The translations under genes were made by a program, and so were the position numbers. The notes under the pieces were generated by a model that had not been told where the DNA came from, did not search any database, and was given only the letters and a program-made list of their open reading frames with translations. Below are positions 30,060-40,189 of a DNA stretch of 64,000 nt, in pieces. The DNA comes from Serripes groenlandicus (lineage: Eukaryota; Mollusca; Bivalvia; Cardiida; Cardiidae). The stretch covers positions 201,238,356 through 201,302,355 of the forward strand of contig JASEVX010000001.1 in NCBI GenBank assembly GCA_031761405.1. Reading direction: 5' to 3'. Every line of letters begins with the position of its first letter. Positions within the stretch are counted from its first letter, which is position 1.

Positions 30060-30172
30060 TTTTACAATTCTGCAGCAGACGACTTTGAACATATTTTGTC
30101 AAAAAATAAAAAATCTCTATAATTGAATGGATAACCTAAGACTAGAAGTGGAAAACATTGTTGCCAAAAGTC
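30060..30172 (-). mobile_element. PBM-A left half, truncated
   Basis: ACAATTCTGCAGCAGACGAC to GGATAACCTAAGAC and AAAACATTGTTGCC, then a collapsed AAAAGTCACTAT. Outer left terminus missing. Confidence 0.7.
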
Positions 30173-30318
30173 ACTATTAAGTTACGGAAGACTTCTCAAA
30201 GATTTTTTTATACTTATGTTGTTTTTGCTGTCAAAGGATGGCATAAAAATGGCAGCATATTAGCCCAAATTCTATTGATTTCTATAGTTATTTTCTTGTT
30301 CAAAAATTAAAAAAAAAA

Positions 30319-31556
30319 GATGTGTTTGTGAAACACTGATGCCCCCCAATGGCAACATCTAGGTCAAAGGTCAAGGTCGCAAGGTATACACATGTGAAAT
30401 ATGGTAGCATTACCTGTTATTGTTCAAAAGTAGTGGGGAAGGTTAAAAAAAAAATTGAGAATGGCAACATCTAGGTCAAAGGTAAAGGTTGCAAGGTCAA
30501 AAATGTTGGTACTGACAGAAAGGTCATGTCACAAGGAATACACATGTGAAATATGGTAGCCGTATCTGTTATGGTTCAAAAGTAATGGCCAAGGTTAAAG
30601 TTTTTTTCGAGAATGGCAACATCTAGGTCAAATGTCAAGGTCGCAAGGTCAAAAATGTTGGTACTGACATGTGAAATATGGTAGCCATACCTGTTATGGT
30701 TCAAAAGTAATGGCCAAGGTTAAAGTTTTTTTCGAGAATGGCAACATCTAGGTCAAGGTCAAGGTCGCAAGGTACTGACAGAAATGTCATGTCACAAGGA
30801 ATACACATGTGAAATATGGTAGCCATACCTGTTATGGTTCAAAAGAAATGGCCAAGGTTAAAGGTTTTTTCGAGAATGGCAACATCTAGGTCAAGGTCAA
30901 GGTCGCAAGGTGAAAAATGTTGGTACTGACAGAAAGGTCATGTCACAAGGAATACACATGTGAAATATGGTAGCCGTATCTGTTATGGTTCAAAAGTAAT
31001 GGCCAAGGTTAAAGTTTTTTTCGAGAATGGCAACATCTAGGTCAAAGGTCAAGGTCGCAAGGTCAAAAATGTTGGTACTGACAGAAAGGTCATGTCACAA
31101 GGAATACACATGTGAAATATGGTAGCCGTACCTGTTATGGTTCAAAAGAAATGGCCAAGGTTAAAGTTTTTTTTTAGTATGGCAACATCTAGGTCAAAGG
31201 TCAAGGTCGCAAGGTCAAAAATGTTGGTACTGACAGAAAGGTCATGTCACAAGGAATACACATGTGAAATATGGTAGCCGTATCTGTTATGGTTCAAAAG
31301 TAATGGCCAAGGTTAAAGTTTTTTTCGAGAATGGCAACCTCTAGGTCAAAGGTCAAGGTCGCAAGGTCAAAAATGTTGGTACTAACAGAAAGGTCATGTC
31401 ACAAGGAATACACATGTGAAATATGGTAGCCGTACCTGTTATGGTTCAAAAGTAATGGCCAAGGTTAAAGTTTTTTTTGTGCAGACAGACAGACAGACCA
31501 ACAGACAGGCCAAAAACTATATGCCCCCCGAATCGGAGATTCCGTGGGGGCATAAA
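30319..31556 (+). mobile_element. Pearl-like element T3b, about eight monomers
   Basis: 5' hairpin GTGTTT-GTG-AAACAC (30322-30336). Core monomers start ATGGCAACATCTAGGTCA at 30349, 30461, 30613, 30738, 30876, 31027, 31179 and 31331; the full-length period is 152 bp. A CAGACAGACAGACAG microsatellite (about 31483-31510) and a 3' hairpin (31521-31553, arms ATGCCCCC/GGGGGCAT) close it. Copies are highly alike, suggesting recent amplification. No coding capacity. Confidence 0.75.
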
Positions 31557-31671
31557 AAATCCAAACACTGTGAAAATGAACTTTTTCAATTGAAAAGCTA
31601 CATATTTCTATCCATTGAAACATAGATGTAATGTAGAAAGGATGTCCAGTTTTTGAAACAATTTTGCCGAG

Positions 31672-31912
31672 CCCCGGTAGCTCAGTCGGTAGCGACGTGG
31701 GCTGTCAATCTAAGGGTTGTGAGTTCGAATCCCAGCTCGGACAACATTCTTTCCGACGTTTGACAAAAGTCACTGTGACATGCGTCATTCGTCTTTCACC
31801 AATGGGCTGTTTACAGTCTATGTGGAAAACAAGGAAACGCATGAGTGTGTGAACTGGTCACCGTGATATGACTGAAAAATTGTTGAAAACGGCGTTAAAC
31901 CCTTTTTCTTTT
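31672..31912 (+). mobile_element. SINE type I, complete
   Basis: tRNA-like head with A box GGTAGCTCAGTCGGTAGC and B box GAGTTCGAATCCC. Core CATTCTTTCCGACG and AAAAGTCACTGTGACATGC, tail CCGTGATATGACTG, TTGTTGAAAACGGCGTTAAA. The head is probably not a working tRNA: the acceptor stem does not pair and there is a long SINE body downstream. Confidence 0.75.
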
Positions 31913-32225
31913 GGTTTGCAGAATAACCTGATTGAAACATGCACTTTTTGGCATATCTTTTAAAATTGTGCAAATCTCACGCACACATGGGCGTATCATT
32001 TAAATATGAGTTGTGCATTTCTCATGCATTTGTTTACAATTGTATTTATATTTCTCTGACACTTGTGAAAGGCAAACCAAACAAATTACGCAAATAACGA
32101 GACAAAGGCGTACAAATAACTTGTCTCAGTATCATTCTTTCCGATCTTCTTTAGCACAGGATGTTGAATGTCAATAATATATGATACTTTATTATCGCAG
32201 GTCTGTTACTTCGAAAAAAGTTATC
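31913..32225. other. No feature recognised
   Basis: AT-rich. Confidence 0.4.
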
Positions 32226-32462
32226 TTAACCCTTTCCCAAGTACAGCAAATCTGCCACAGAAAACCTTAAAACAATCAAACACAATTATAGAAAAACTGT
32301 GAAAATGAAAGTTTATATTATAATTATTGATTAAAGAAGAAAACATCACGACAATAAAAAAGAAATTGCTAATTTTGAACAAATTCTACTTTAACCACTG
32401 TGACTGTTTTAAAATGTTGTCTACTGCAGAAGCATCAACTTGTGTTTGCATGTAGGGGCTAA
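32226..32462 (-). mobile_element. PBM-B copy, diverged
   Basis: TTAACCCTTTCCCAAGTACA, ATCTGCCACAGAAAACC, ATTATTGATTAAAG, GTCTACTGCAGAAGC, TTTGCATGTAGGGGCTAAG. Confidence 0.65.
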
Positions 32463-33156
32463 GTATCCCATTACCTTATGTCATGTTTATCCATTAAAAC
32501 TTAAAATATAGTTATACTTTTTCTATACATTGAAGCAAAATGTAAAGACGTAAAAGAAAAGATAATTTGAAAAACTTGAAAAAGAGAAGTTTCTCTGAAT
32601 AAATTAGCAAAAATAGCAATTTCTCACTTTCCCTACAACAAATTCAAAGTTTCATATGCTAATACAGATCAAATGGTTGTGGTATGAAGGTAAGGGTATA
32701 GAAGAATAGATACAGTTTTGTCACCATGAAATACGAGCCATATATTTTTGACGATCTTTTGTGGAAGGACGGTAGCCATCTCTGTCATTGTCCCATGTTG
32801 TTACAATCACCACGTAACGCGAGACGGTGTAAATCAGATAACTACGAACGCCATTGGATATTTTCAAAGTGGTCTGCTTTAAAAAATGTCTGAGATAAAT
32901 ATTTCATGCAGTTTCTAGAAAAATTGAAACAAAATTTAAAACATCATAGAAATAAGAGAAATTGCTCCTTTAAAGCAATTACTCCTTTTCCTTTAAAGTT
33001 TTTAAAAGACACTCTGCTATAAAAGAATTAAATTCGTTAACCTTCTTTTATGATTGTCTTATCTTCTTCTCTTCAAACTCCAATGATTTTCTCACATGCA
33101 TATCTGATACAATGTATCAGGCTACAACATTGCAGTGAGAAAGAAACATTGTTGAA
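32463..33156. other. No gene; faint PBM-like remnants
   Basis: AGAAATTGCTCCTTTAAAGC (about 32957) and GTGGTCTGCTTTAA (about 32870) look like decayed PBM pieces. Otherwise unassigned. Confidence 0.35.
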
Positions 33157-33310
33157 ACAAGAGCACCACGTATGGCACAGACGCTCGACTGATAGGGAGA
33201 AAACAGAAAACAAAAAAATGAGCTAAACAAAAAACCTTAACCGGACGACCACGCCGACGCCAGGGTCATGACAATAGCTCTCGTTTTTTCAAAAGTCGAG
33301 CTAAAAAGGA
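33157..33310 (+). mobile_element. Short pearl-like element T6a
   Basis: AACAAGAGCACCACGTATGG, CACAGACGCTCGACTG, AACCTTAACCGGACGACC, GGGTCATGACAATAGCTCTC and AAAGTCGAGCTAAAAA. Same order as 57391-57706. Confidence 0.65.
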
Positions 33311-33662
33311 TGATTTTGTTTACCCATTACCTGTTTTAAAGACAATTTCTGATGCCCCATTTTCGTTTTTTTTTTTTTTTTTTTATTTACCCTCGCCGTG
33401 CAGAAGTAATTTTTTTTGGAGCAGACAATGTTAGATACATAAGGGAGCGTGGGTGCGATTTCCTAGCTCTTTCCAAAAAGACCCCTTGGTTCTTTTACCC
33501 GGTGTATCCCATTGATACACACAAGGTTATTTCCGGGAAAGGAGCAGTCACTACTTGACCTCTAGTTGCGTGGGAGACGCTTTAAAGCACCCCTTAATTT
33601 CCAGAACACAGACCAGGGTGTTTAAACCACCGGATGATCTGTCAGCGTGGTTCTATATTTGC
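33311..33662. other. GC-shifted segment of unknown nature
   Basis: A T20-like tract at about 33367 is followed by sequence of higher GC with a perfect 7-bp stem GTGTATC-CCATT-GATACAC (33502-33520). No credible coding frame. May be a dispersed repeat present once here. Confidence 0.35.
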
Positions 33663-33896
33663 TTACCCTTTCCCTTATATCCCACATAGAGCAAATTTGC
33701 AGCAAATGACTTTAAAAATGTCTACTCAAAAATATAAAAATTTCTAAAATTGTAGGTAAAATTACTGAAAAAGTTGAAAACATTGTGGCAAAAGGAGGAA
33801 TTGCTCATTTTGAGCAATTTCTCCTTTTGTCACAATGTTTTCAAAATTCATCTGCAGCAGATGCGTAAAATGTGTCCATTGGTGGGAAATGGTTAA
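33663..33896 (-). mobile_element. PBM-B copy, near full length
   Basis: CTTACCCTTTCCC with an 8-bp insertion, TTTGCAGCAAATGAC, hairpin GCTCA-TTT-TGAGC fully paired, GGTGGGAAATGGTTAA. Confidence 0.77.
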
Positions 33897-34089
33897 GACA
33901 CCAAATCAGGTAAAATAATGGTTACTAAACATCAAGCCTTAAATTTCATGACTTGAAATAAAACCTGCTCCATAAAAGTAATATTGCGTCTGCTTCTAAA
34001 ATTTCTTTTAAGATGAGAGATAATTAAAACTGATATTAGTCTATCATCTTGTCTGCTGATTTTGCATCGTCTGCAAATATAAAATCTTT

Positions 34090-34470
34090 ACACCCCTTTC
34101 CCACATATGACCAATTCTGCAGCAGACAACTTTGAACACAGATTGACAAAAAATAGAAAATCCCTATAATTGAATGGATAACCTATGACAAAAAGTGGAA
34201 AACATTGTGGCAAAAGGAGAAATTGCACGTTTTGTGCAATTTCTTCTTTTGTCACTATGTTTTCAAAAAGCCATCTGCAGCAGACTACTTTGAAATCATC
34301 TAGGCGAAAATAAGGAAAATCTTTATAAATGAAAGTATAATTGTGGAATAGAGTTGAAATCATTGTGGCGAAAGGATTCTTTTAATCATTATGAGCAATT
34401 TCTCATATTTCCATAATGACTTCAAAATTCTTCAAAGGCACCAGAATTGGTCTGCATATGGGAAAGGGGT
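34090..34470 (-). mobile_element. PBM A-B fusion at the inner repeat
   Basis: 34090-34272 is an A copy from its left end through a complete CAC/GTG hairpin. At CCATCTGCAGCAGAC (about 34271-34285) it switches to the left inner repeat of a B copy (TACTTTGAAATCATCTAGGC), which continues to a decayed end GGGAAAGGGG at 34470. Neither has its own end at the junction. Confidence 0.78.
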
Positions 34471-34739
34471 CATTTTAAATGAAGAAATCTACAGTTATTT
34501 TCCTTTCTTTTTTCTTTAATTAAGAAAAATTCATTTCATTGTCATTCTTGAGTAAATTGGGTTAATAACACCAATAACAAAATTCGGAGGCATGTGACAT
34601 AAATAACCCTATTACAGATTTAGGTGACGAAGTGATATAAGAAGCCTTTTTGAGAGTATATTATAGATTTTGGTGGCAAGTGACATTAAAAGCCTGGTTA
34701 TATTGTTTAAGTGTATGTTGATGTTTCCGAGGACAGGTG

Positions 34740-35465
34740 ACAATAAAAACCCTATTTGAGTGTATTTCATAGATTTCGGTGGCAAGTGACATAAAATGCC
34801 TATTTGAGTGTATTTTGAAGATTTCTGAGGGTAGGTGACATAAAAAACATATTTAAGTGTATTTTGAAGATTTCTGAGTGCAGCTAGGTGAAATAAAAAA
34901 CTCTATTTGAGTGTATTTTAAAATGCTTATTTGAGTGTATTTTGAAGATTTCTGAGGGTAGGTGACATAAAAAACATATTTAAGTGTATTTTGAAGATTT
35001 CTGAGTGCAGCTAGGTGAAATAAAAAACTCTATTTGAGTGTATTTTATATTCAGTGGCTCAGGTACATAACATCGCTATTTGAGTGTATTTTGGAGATTT
35101 CAGTAGCAAGGGACATAAAAAGCCTATTTGAGTGTATTTAAAGATTTTGGTGGCATTAGTGACATAAAAAGCTTTTTGGAGTATATTTTGGAGGCACTGG
35201 TAACAAAAGAAATAAATTAGATTTTTTTTTGAAGATTTCGGTGGCAAGTGACATAAATAACCCTATTTGAGTGTATTTTTAATATTTCGGAGGCATGTGA
35301 CATAATAACCCTATTTAAGTGTATTTTGAAGATTTCAGAGGGCACTGGTGACATTATAACCCTATTTGAGTGTATTTTATAGATTTCAGAGGGCACTCAT
35401 GTCAATATAACCCCATTTGAGTGTATTTTATAGATTTTAGAGGCAGGTGACATAATAAACCTATT
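34740..35465 (+). repeat. About 50-bp minisatellite with a 126-bp duplication
   Basis: Units contain CTATTTGAGTGTATTTT, GAAGATTTC and GGTGACATAA. A two- to three-unit block is repeated almost identically 126 bp apart (GAGTGTATTTTGAAGATTTC at 34806 and 34932). Confidence 0.85.
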
Positions 35466-35706
35466 TGAGTCAAAGTTTATATTTTGAGGGTCGAGTTGAG
35501 GTGAAAGGTCTGAACCCAATAATCATGCTACCCTGTGGAGACTTTCACCTGAATCAGACTGGTTTCCATAACAAGGTTGCTACTTCAAAGAAAAAAGTTG
35601 ATCAATCGTTCCCATGTCATGACCATATAGTATGCAGGCAGTCTGGTGATGGCAGACGTCAATTACAAATAGACATATTCCCTTATTATACAGTTACATT
35701 CATCAT

Positions 35707-35782
35707 TTAACCCTTTCCCACATACAGGAAATCTGCAGCAGATGACTTTGAAAACGATCTTGCAAAAACATGGTAAATCTCT
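35707..35782 (-). mobile_element. PBM-B left fragment
   Basis: TTAACCCTTTCCCACATACA, AATCTGCAGCAGATGAC, CATGGTAAATCTC, then the next A copy begins. The remainder is not found on the far side. Confidence 0.65.
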
Positions 35783-36012
35783 TTAACCCTTTCCCTCATA
35801 TAGACGCTTTCTGACGCCTCTGCAGCAGACGGCTTTTTGAAAACATAGTAACAAAAGAAGAAATTGCACAAAACGTGCAATTTCTACTTTTGCCACAATG
35901 TTTTCCACTTTTTGTCATAGGTTATCCATTCAATTATGGAGATTTTCTATGTTTAGACAAAATACGTTCAAAGTCGTCTGCTGCAGAATTGTCGTATGAG
36001 GGAAAGGGTTAA
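35783..36012 (+). mobile_element. PBM-A copy, full length 230 bp
   Basis: All blocks intact, apex GCAC-AAAAC-GTGC fully paired. Confidence 0.88.
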
Positions 36013-36133
36013 AATTTGATACACTCATTCTTTAAATTAAATTGTTTAAACAAACAAACACTTTTCATCCCTTTGAGAGGAAACAAGAAACGAGGTACAA
36101 AATTACATTAATATAAATATCATTCTTATATGT

Positions 36134-36338
36134 TTAACCCTTTCCCACATACAACAAATCTGCAGCAGATGACTTTGAAATTATCTTGGAAAAGCTCTAC
36201 AAATTACTGAAAAGAGTTGAAAACATTGTGGCAATGGAGAAATTGCTCGTGTGAGCAATTTCACCTTTTGTCACTATGTTTTCAAAAGTCTTCTGCTGCA
36301 GAGGCTTCAGAAAGCGTCTATAAGTGGGAAAGGGTTAA
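36134..36338 (-). mobile_element. PBM-B copy with A-like right end
   Basis: TTAACCCTTTCCCACATAC, ATCTGCAGCAGATGAC, compact hairpin GCTCG-TGTGAGC; right end AGGCTTCAGAAAGCGTCTAT resembles A, terminus AAGTGGGAAAGGG. Terminal TTAA shared with the next copy. Confidence 0.77.
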
Positions 36339-36557
36339 ACCCCATTCCAACCAATGTCATTGAAGCATTTTCAGCAGCAGACATTGTTTTATTTACTTTT
36401 TGGCAAGAAGAAAAAAAAATTGCTCATGACGAGTTGGACATTTCTCTTTGTGCCACAATGTTTTAAACTTTTTTCAATAATTATATATACATGTACTTAC
36501 ATTCTTAGAGATTTTCCATATTTCAAGTTCCATTTCTTTAATAAGTTGTTTGATGAA
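36335..36557 (+). mobile_element. PBM-B copy, right end lost
   Basis: TTAAACCCCATTCCAACC, TCAGCAGCAGACATTG, hairpin GCTCATGACGAG, TTAGAGATTTTCC. Confidence 0.6.
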
Positions 36558-36776
36558 CATTTTAAGCCGCCTCTGCAGCAGATGACTTTTAAAAACATTG
36601 TGACAAAAGGTGACAATGCTCACACAAGCAATTTCACCTTTTTGTCACAATGTTTTCTATTACCGGTAGTCTTTTTAGTCATAGGTTATCCATTCAATTA
36701 TAGAGATTTTCCATTTTTTGACAAAATGTGTTTAAAGTCATCTGCTGCAGATTTGTTGTATGAGGGAAAAAGTTAA
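36558..36776 (+). mobile_element. PBM-A copy, left outer end lost
   Basis: Begins GCCGCCTCTGCAGCAGATG; hairpin with GTGACAAAAGG arms; CATAGGTTATCCATTCAATT spacer; right end GAGGGAAAAAGTTAA. A 140-codon frame crosses it but is repeat-derived. Confidence 0.75.
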
Positions 36777-36897
36777 GAATTGTCTGTTTCACAATTACAG
36801 ACAGACGTATTCCTTTATTATACCGTTATGGTCATCATATTACTGTCTGAATCACTGCTCTATTGAAGCAAAATAAACCGTAAGACTTAAAGACACA

Positions 36898-37145
36898 TCA
36901 ACTATCCCTTTCTCAAATACAAACAATCTGCTGCAGACGACTTTCAAAAAGATATACCATTTAATTTAGGAAAAATTCTAGAAAATCTATAAAAAATGAC
37001 TGTAATTATTGAACAGAGTTAAAAACATTGTGCAAAGGAAGAAACTGCTCAAGATGAGCCATTTCTCCTTTTGTCACAATTTTACATTCAAAAGTCGTCT
37101 GCTGAAGATGCCTAAAAAGGCAGGTGCATGTAGGGAATGGGTTAA
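36898..37145 (-). mobile_element. PBM-B copy
   Basis: ACTATCCCTTTCTCAAATAC, ATCTGCTGCAGACGAC, TGTAATTATTGAACAGAG, hairpin GCTCAAGATGAGC fully paired, GTCGTCTGCTGAAGATGC, GGGTTAA. Confidence 0.72.
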
Positions 37146-37199
37146 CTTGAGGATCAATGATAACATACGGCTATATAATTATTATGCTGAAGACAATTT

Positions 37200-37250
37200 G
37201 ATTGATTGTGTTTAGGAACCATTTTCAATAGTATTTCGATAATACCACTT
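37200..37250 (-). mobile_element. SINE tail fragment
   Basis: TTGATTGTGTTTAGGAACC and TTTTCAATAGTATTTCG, reverse-oriented tail only. Confidence 0.45.
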
Positions 37251-37299
37251 AATCCCTCAATTTCTTGAATCAGTTAAAAAAACAATCTTCCTCTCACGC

Positions 37300-37545
37300 A
37301 GGAATCCGCTGTGGTCGAGACTGGTTAGTGTCTGGTATTTCGAAATTGGGTGTCCCGGGTTCGATCCCACTTAGTCGCGGCACTACAGTCATGGTGGAGT
37401 GCCCTTGGTCAAGGCACATTTTCTAGCCTAGTACTGGTTTGTTTACCAAGGGATCATGAATAAGTGAACTGTCGCCGTGATATAACTGAAATAATGTTGC
37501 AAGCGGCGTAAAACCCCAATAAATAAATAAATAAAATAAAATCCT
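37300..37545 (+). mobile_element. SINE, serine-tRNA-like head, complete
   Basis: Head GGAATCCGCTGTGGTCGAG, anticodon-like loop TTTCGAAA, B box GGGTTCGATCCC. Core GGTGGAGTGCCCTTGGTCAA and CTAGTACTGGTTTGTTTACC, tail GTCGCCGTGATATAACTG, GCGGCGTAAAACCCC, (AATA)n. The long variable-arm-like region suggests a tRNA-Ser or tRNA-Leu origin. Confidence 0.75.
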
Positions 37546-37684
37546 CTCAGGCAAAAGGCTATTTCCAAAAAGATAGTTCAGTTTACTGGTATATTTAGTC
37601 CTTTGTAAAAATGTAAAATTATGCACCTAGAACGGCAGATTAAGGCAGCCCTCACCATTTGCTGGCTGAGCTTACATTGCCGAT

Positions 37685-37817
37685 TATTTAATAAAGATGA
37701 AAACATTGAGGCAAAAGCTAAAAGGAGAAATTTTCATGAAGGGCAACTTCTACCTCTACCACAATGATTTCAGAGGTCGTCTGCTGTTAATTCGTCTGCA
37801 TGTTAAAAAAGGTTAAG
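37685..37817 (-). mobile_element. PBM-B right half
   Basis: ATTATTTAATAAAGATG, GAAAACATTGAGGCAAAAGC, GGTCGTCTGCTGTTAATTCG, AAAAAAGGTTAA. Confidence 0.55.
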
Positions 37818-38016
37818 GGTAGGCTGTAATATGAAGACAATGTGTCTATGTTTAATTTCCTGTATGATATTGACTGCTAATAAAGAACAAATGACCTGAT
37901 AACTTTCCATCTATGTCAATTCTTGCCAGCCTTTTTTTTCTAAATTGCAAAGACAAATGATTCAACAGTTCATACCAAATAACAATTTATCTGAAATGAT
38001 ATACTGATAGAGGATA

Positions 38017-38133
38017 TTTGTTTGTTTAGAGTGGATATGTAATATATCTCATCGAGAAGTGATACAATTGAAAATGTTAAAATTGTATCACTTCAAGTTG
38101 AAATATCATCCATATCCACTCAAAACAAACAAA
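38017..38133. mobile_element. 117-bp palindromic MITE
   Basis: Outer arms of 23 bp (38017-38039 and 38111-38133, one mismatch, ending GAGTGGATATG) enclose a perfect inner inverted repeat GAAGTGATACAATT (38056-38069 and 38081-38094). Only one copy in the window. Confidence 0.7.
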
Positions 38134-38560
38134 TTTTCTTTTTATTTTATGATAATTGATAATGAAATAATGGAACTATTTGGTGTCTTCGTACCTGTTC
38201 ACACGCAGACGAATCTGTGTGAATGTATTTGTTTACTACACAATGTCAGACAATGACAATAAGTCCGATTTGTTAAATTTACGGAATACGGAATTATACA
38301 TGGGTATAGATAAGATAAGGTTTTTATCACATGACAATGCTTGTATCCGATCTAATAATATACCCATTACGTATTTCTTTAAATATATAACGTGTGTAGT
38401 ATAACATGACCGGAAACTAGGGAAATGACGTCATACCTATACATCACTACCTACAGTGTGGGTGATATGGATAATATATCTATGATAGAACTCAGTATCT
38501 CATCGTTTAGCATTAAATAATAAGAGTTATCTGCTTTGACAATCTGTGAATAAGAAGGGT
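38134..38560. other. No feature recognised
   Basis: AT-rich. Frames at 38059-38404 have no resemblance to known proteins. Confidence 0.4.
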
Positions 38561-38649
38561 TGATTGATTGATTGAATGATTGTTTGGTGTTAAATGCCGC
38601 TTTAAACAATTTTCCAGTTATATCACAGCATTTCCTGAGTAAGTTACCA
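38561..38649 (-). mobile_element. SINE type III, left part (interrupted)
   Basis: (TTGA)n, GTTTGGTGTTAAATGCCGC, TTATATCACAGCATTTCC, GAGTAAGTTACC. Continues at 39989 after the E1 insertion. Confidence 0.72.
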
Positions 38650-38650
38650 T

Positions 38651-39988
38651 CCCTGCGAAATGAAATTCATGAAATCATGAATTTTCATACCTTTCAAGGA
38701 TTGTTCATGAACCACTATTTATCAGTCCTTGAGTTATGTTCATGAACTTATGGACATGAACAGTCCTATATGTCTTTTCTTGAACAGTTCATGAATAGTT
38801 GAAGAACATGTCGATTGATTCAAGAAAATGTCCAAGTTCTTAAAATGTTCATAAACTGACATCATGAATGGCTCAAGACCAGTTGAAAAATATTTCAAGT
38901 TCTTAAAATGTTCATGCGTTCACTTCAATACTGGTTTAAGAACAGTTGAAGAATTTGTCAAGTTCTTAAAAGGTGCATGAATTGACTTTAAAACTGGTTT
39001 AGGAACAGTTGTAGAATTTGTTGAGTTCTTAAAAGGTGCATGAATTGACTTCAATACTGGTTTAAGAACAGTTGAAGAACTGGACTTGAATTTGAAATAT
39101 ACCAAGGGAGTTAAGTCTAGCATAAAACACAGGAACTCTTCAAAAAGAAGTAAGTAATGTTTACTACTTCCTTAAAGTCTTATGGTGGGAGAAATATGTT
39201 GTGGTTCAAAGGCACAGAGAAGATTGTTGTGATTTCTTATGAACAACTTGATTGGTACATTTGGTAAATGTCTTAAATGTTACATTGTTTAATAAATTAT
39301 CAAATTGTATTGTGCTATGTCATAAACAACATCTTTATATCGGTGATTTATTAAAGTATCACATTGCCACATGTATGGAAGAGGCCATGCCTTCATACAG
39401 TGAGTGTGCTAAGCCTAATTCTTTTAAAAGTTGTGATTTACAGTAACTGTTATTGTTCAATTATAAGTTCTTTTTCAAGACAATTAACATTAATATTTTT
39501 TTTAAATGATATGTAACTTTGTTTGAGGACAAAAATTTTAAATTTCAAGGATGTTCAAGAACTGTTCATGAACTGTTCATAAATAATTTGAGGCATAATT
39601 TCATTGAGGTCTCAAAGGATGTTCAAGAACTGTTCATGACTAGTTTAAGGCATCATTTTCAGTTCATGAACTTTTTTTAAGAATTTGTGTTCATGAAAAG
39701 TCCTTGAAATGCCTGGAAGTACAAATGAGACATTGAAATATAGAGGGGAAATGGTTTGTGAGTGGTTCATGAATAGTTCATGAATACATCATGGACAACT
39801 GATCATGAACCTTTCAAAAACTGTTTAAGATCTACTGTTCATGAACTCTTTTTTGTTTAAGAACTGATCAAGGATTTGTCTCATTTGTACTTCCAGGCAT
39901 TTCAAGAATGTTTCATGATTGTGGATGTGAACCATTCATGAATTTTTCAAGAATAATTAATGAACTGTAACTGATCACTTCGCAGGGG
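38651..39988. mobile_element. TTCATGAA-rich element E1 inside a SINE
   Basis: 1.34 kb bounded by CCCTGCGAAATGA and CACTTCGCAGGGG, an imperfect terminal inverted repeat of roughly 10-13 bp. The interior is packed with the palindrome TTCATGAA and related AAGTTCTTAAAA words. It has a perfect 30-bp internal inverted repeat (39703-39732 against 39877-39906) and a 3-fold run of AAACTGGTTTAAGAACAGTT-type units (38930-39075). No transposase frame. I cannot assign a superfamily. Confidence 0.68.
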
Positions 39989-40168
39989 AAGTACTACTGG
40001 TCCATTTATCCTGACACCAGCCAGTCAGTCTAAATGCTAACCCTGCAAAGCTGAGCGCCAAAGAGAGCAGCCATAACTACCATTTGTAAAGTCTTTGGTA
40101 AAACCTGGTCAGGGATTGAACCCACTACATCCTGTACTTGAGGTGGACATTCTTCCACTACAAGGGGG
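39989..40168 (-). mobile_element. SINE type III, right part
   Basis: GTACTACTGGTCCATTTATC, GACACCAGCCAGTCAGTC, TAAAGTCTTTGG, reversed B-box-like GGATTGAACCCAC. Completes 38561-38649. Confidence 0.72.
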
Positions 40169-40189
40169 TCATAAGAGTGTTTGAAGGAA

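Noticed and set aside
30349..31480. CRISPR array
   Set aside because: Direct repeats are contiguous about 152-bp monomers without unique spacers, in eukaryotic DNA.
31672..31745. Possible functional tRNA gene
   Set aside because: A and B boxes are present but the acceptor ends do not pair properly and a SINE body with the usual tail follows.
33352..33558. Possible small gene after the T tract
   Set aside because: 68 codons, begins in poly-Phe from the T run; no start context or homology recognisable.
36354..36776. 140-codon open frame
   Set aside because: Runs across a PBM-B and a PBM-A copy; frame openness is due to AT-rich repeat sequence.
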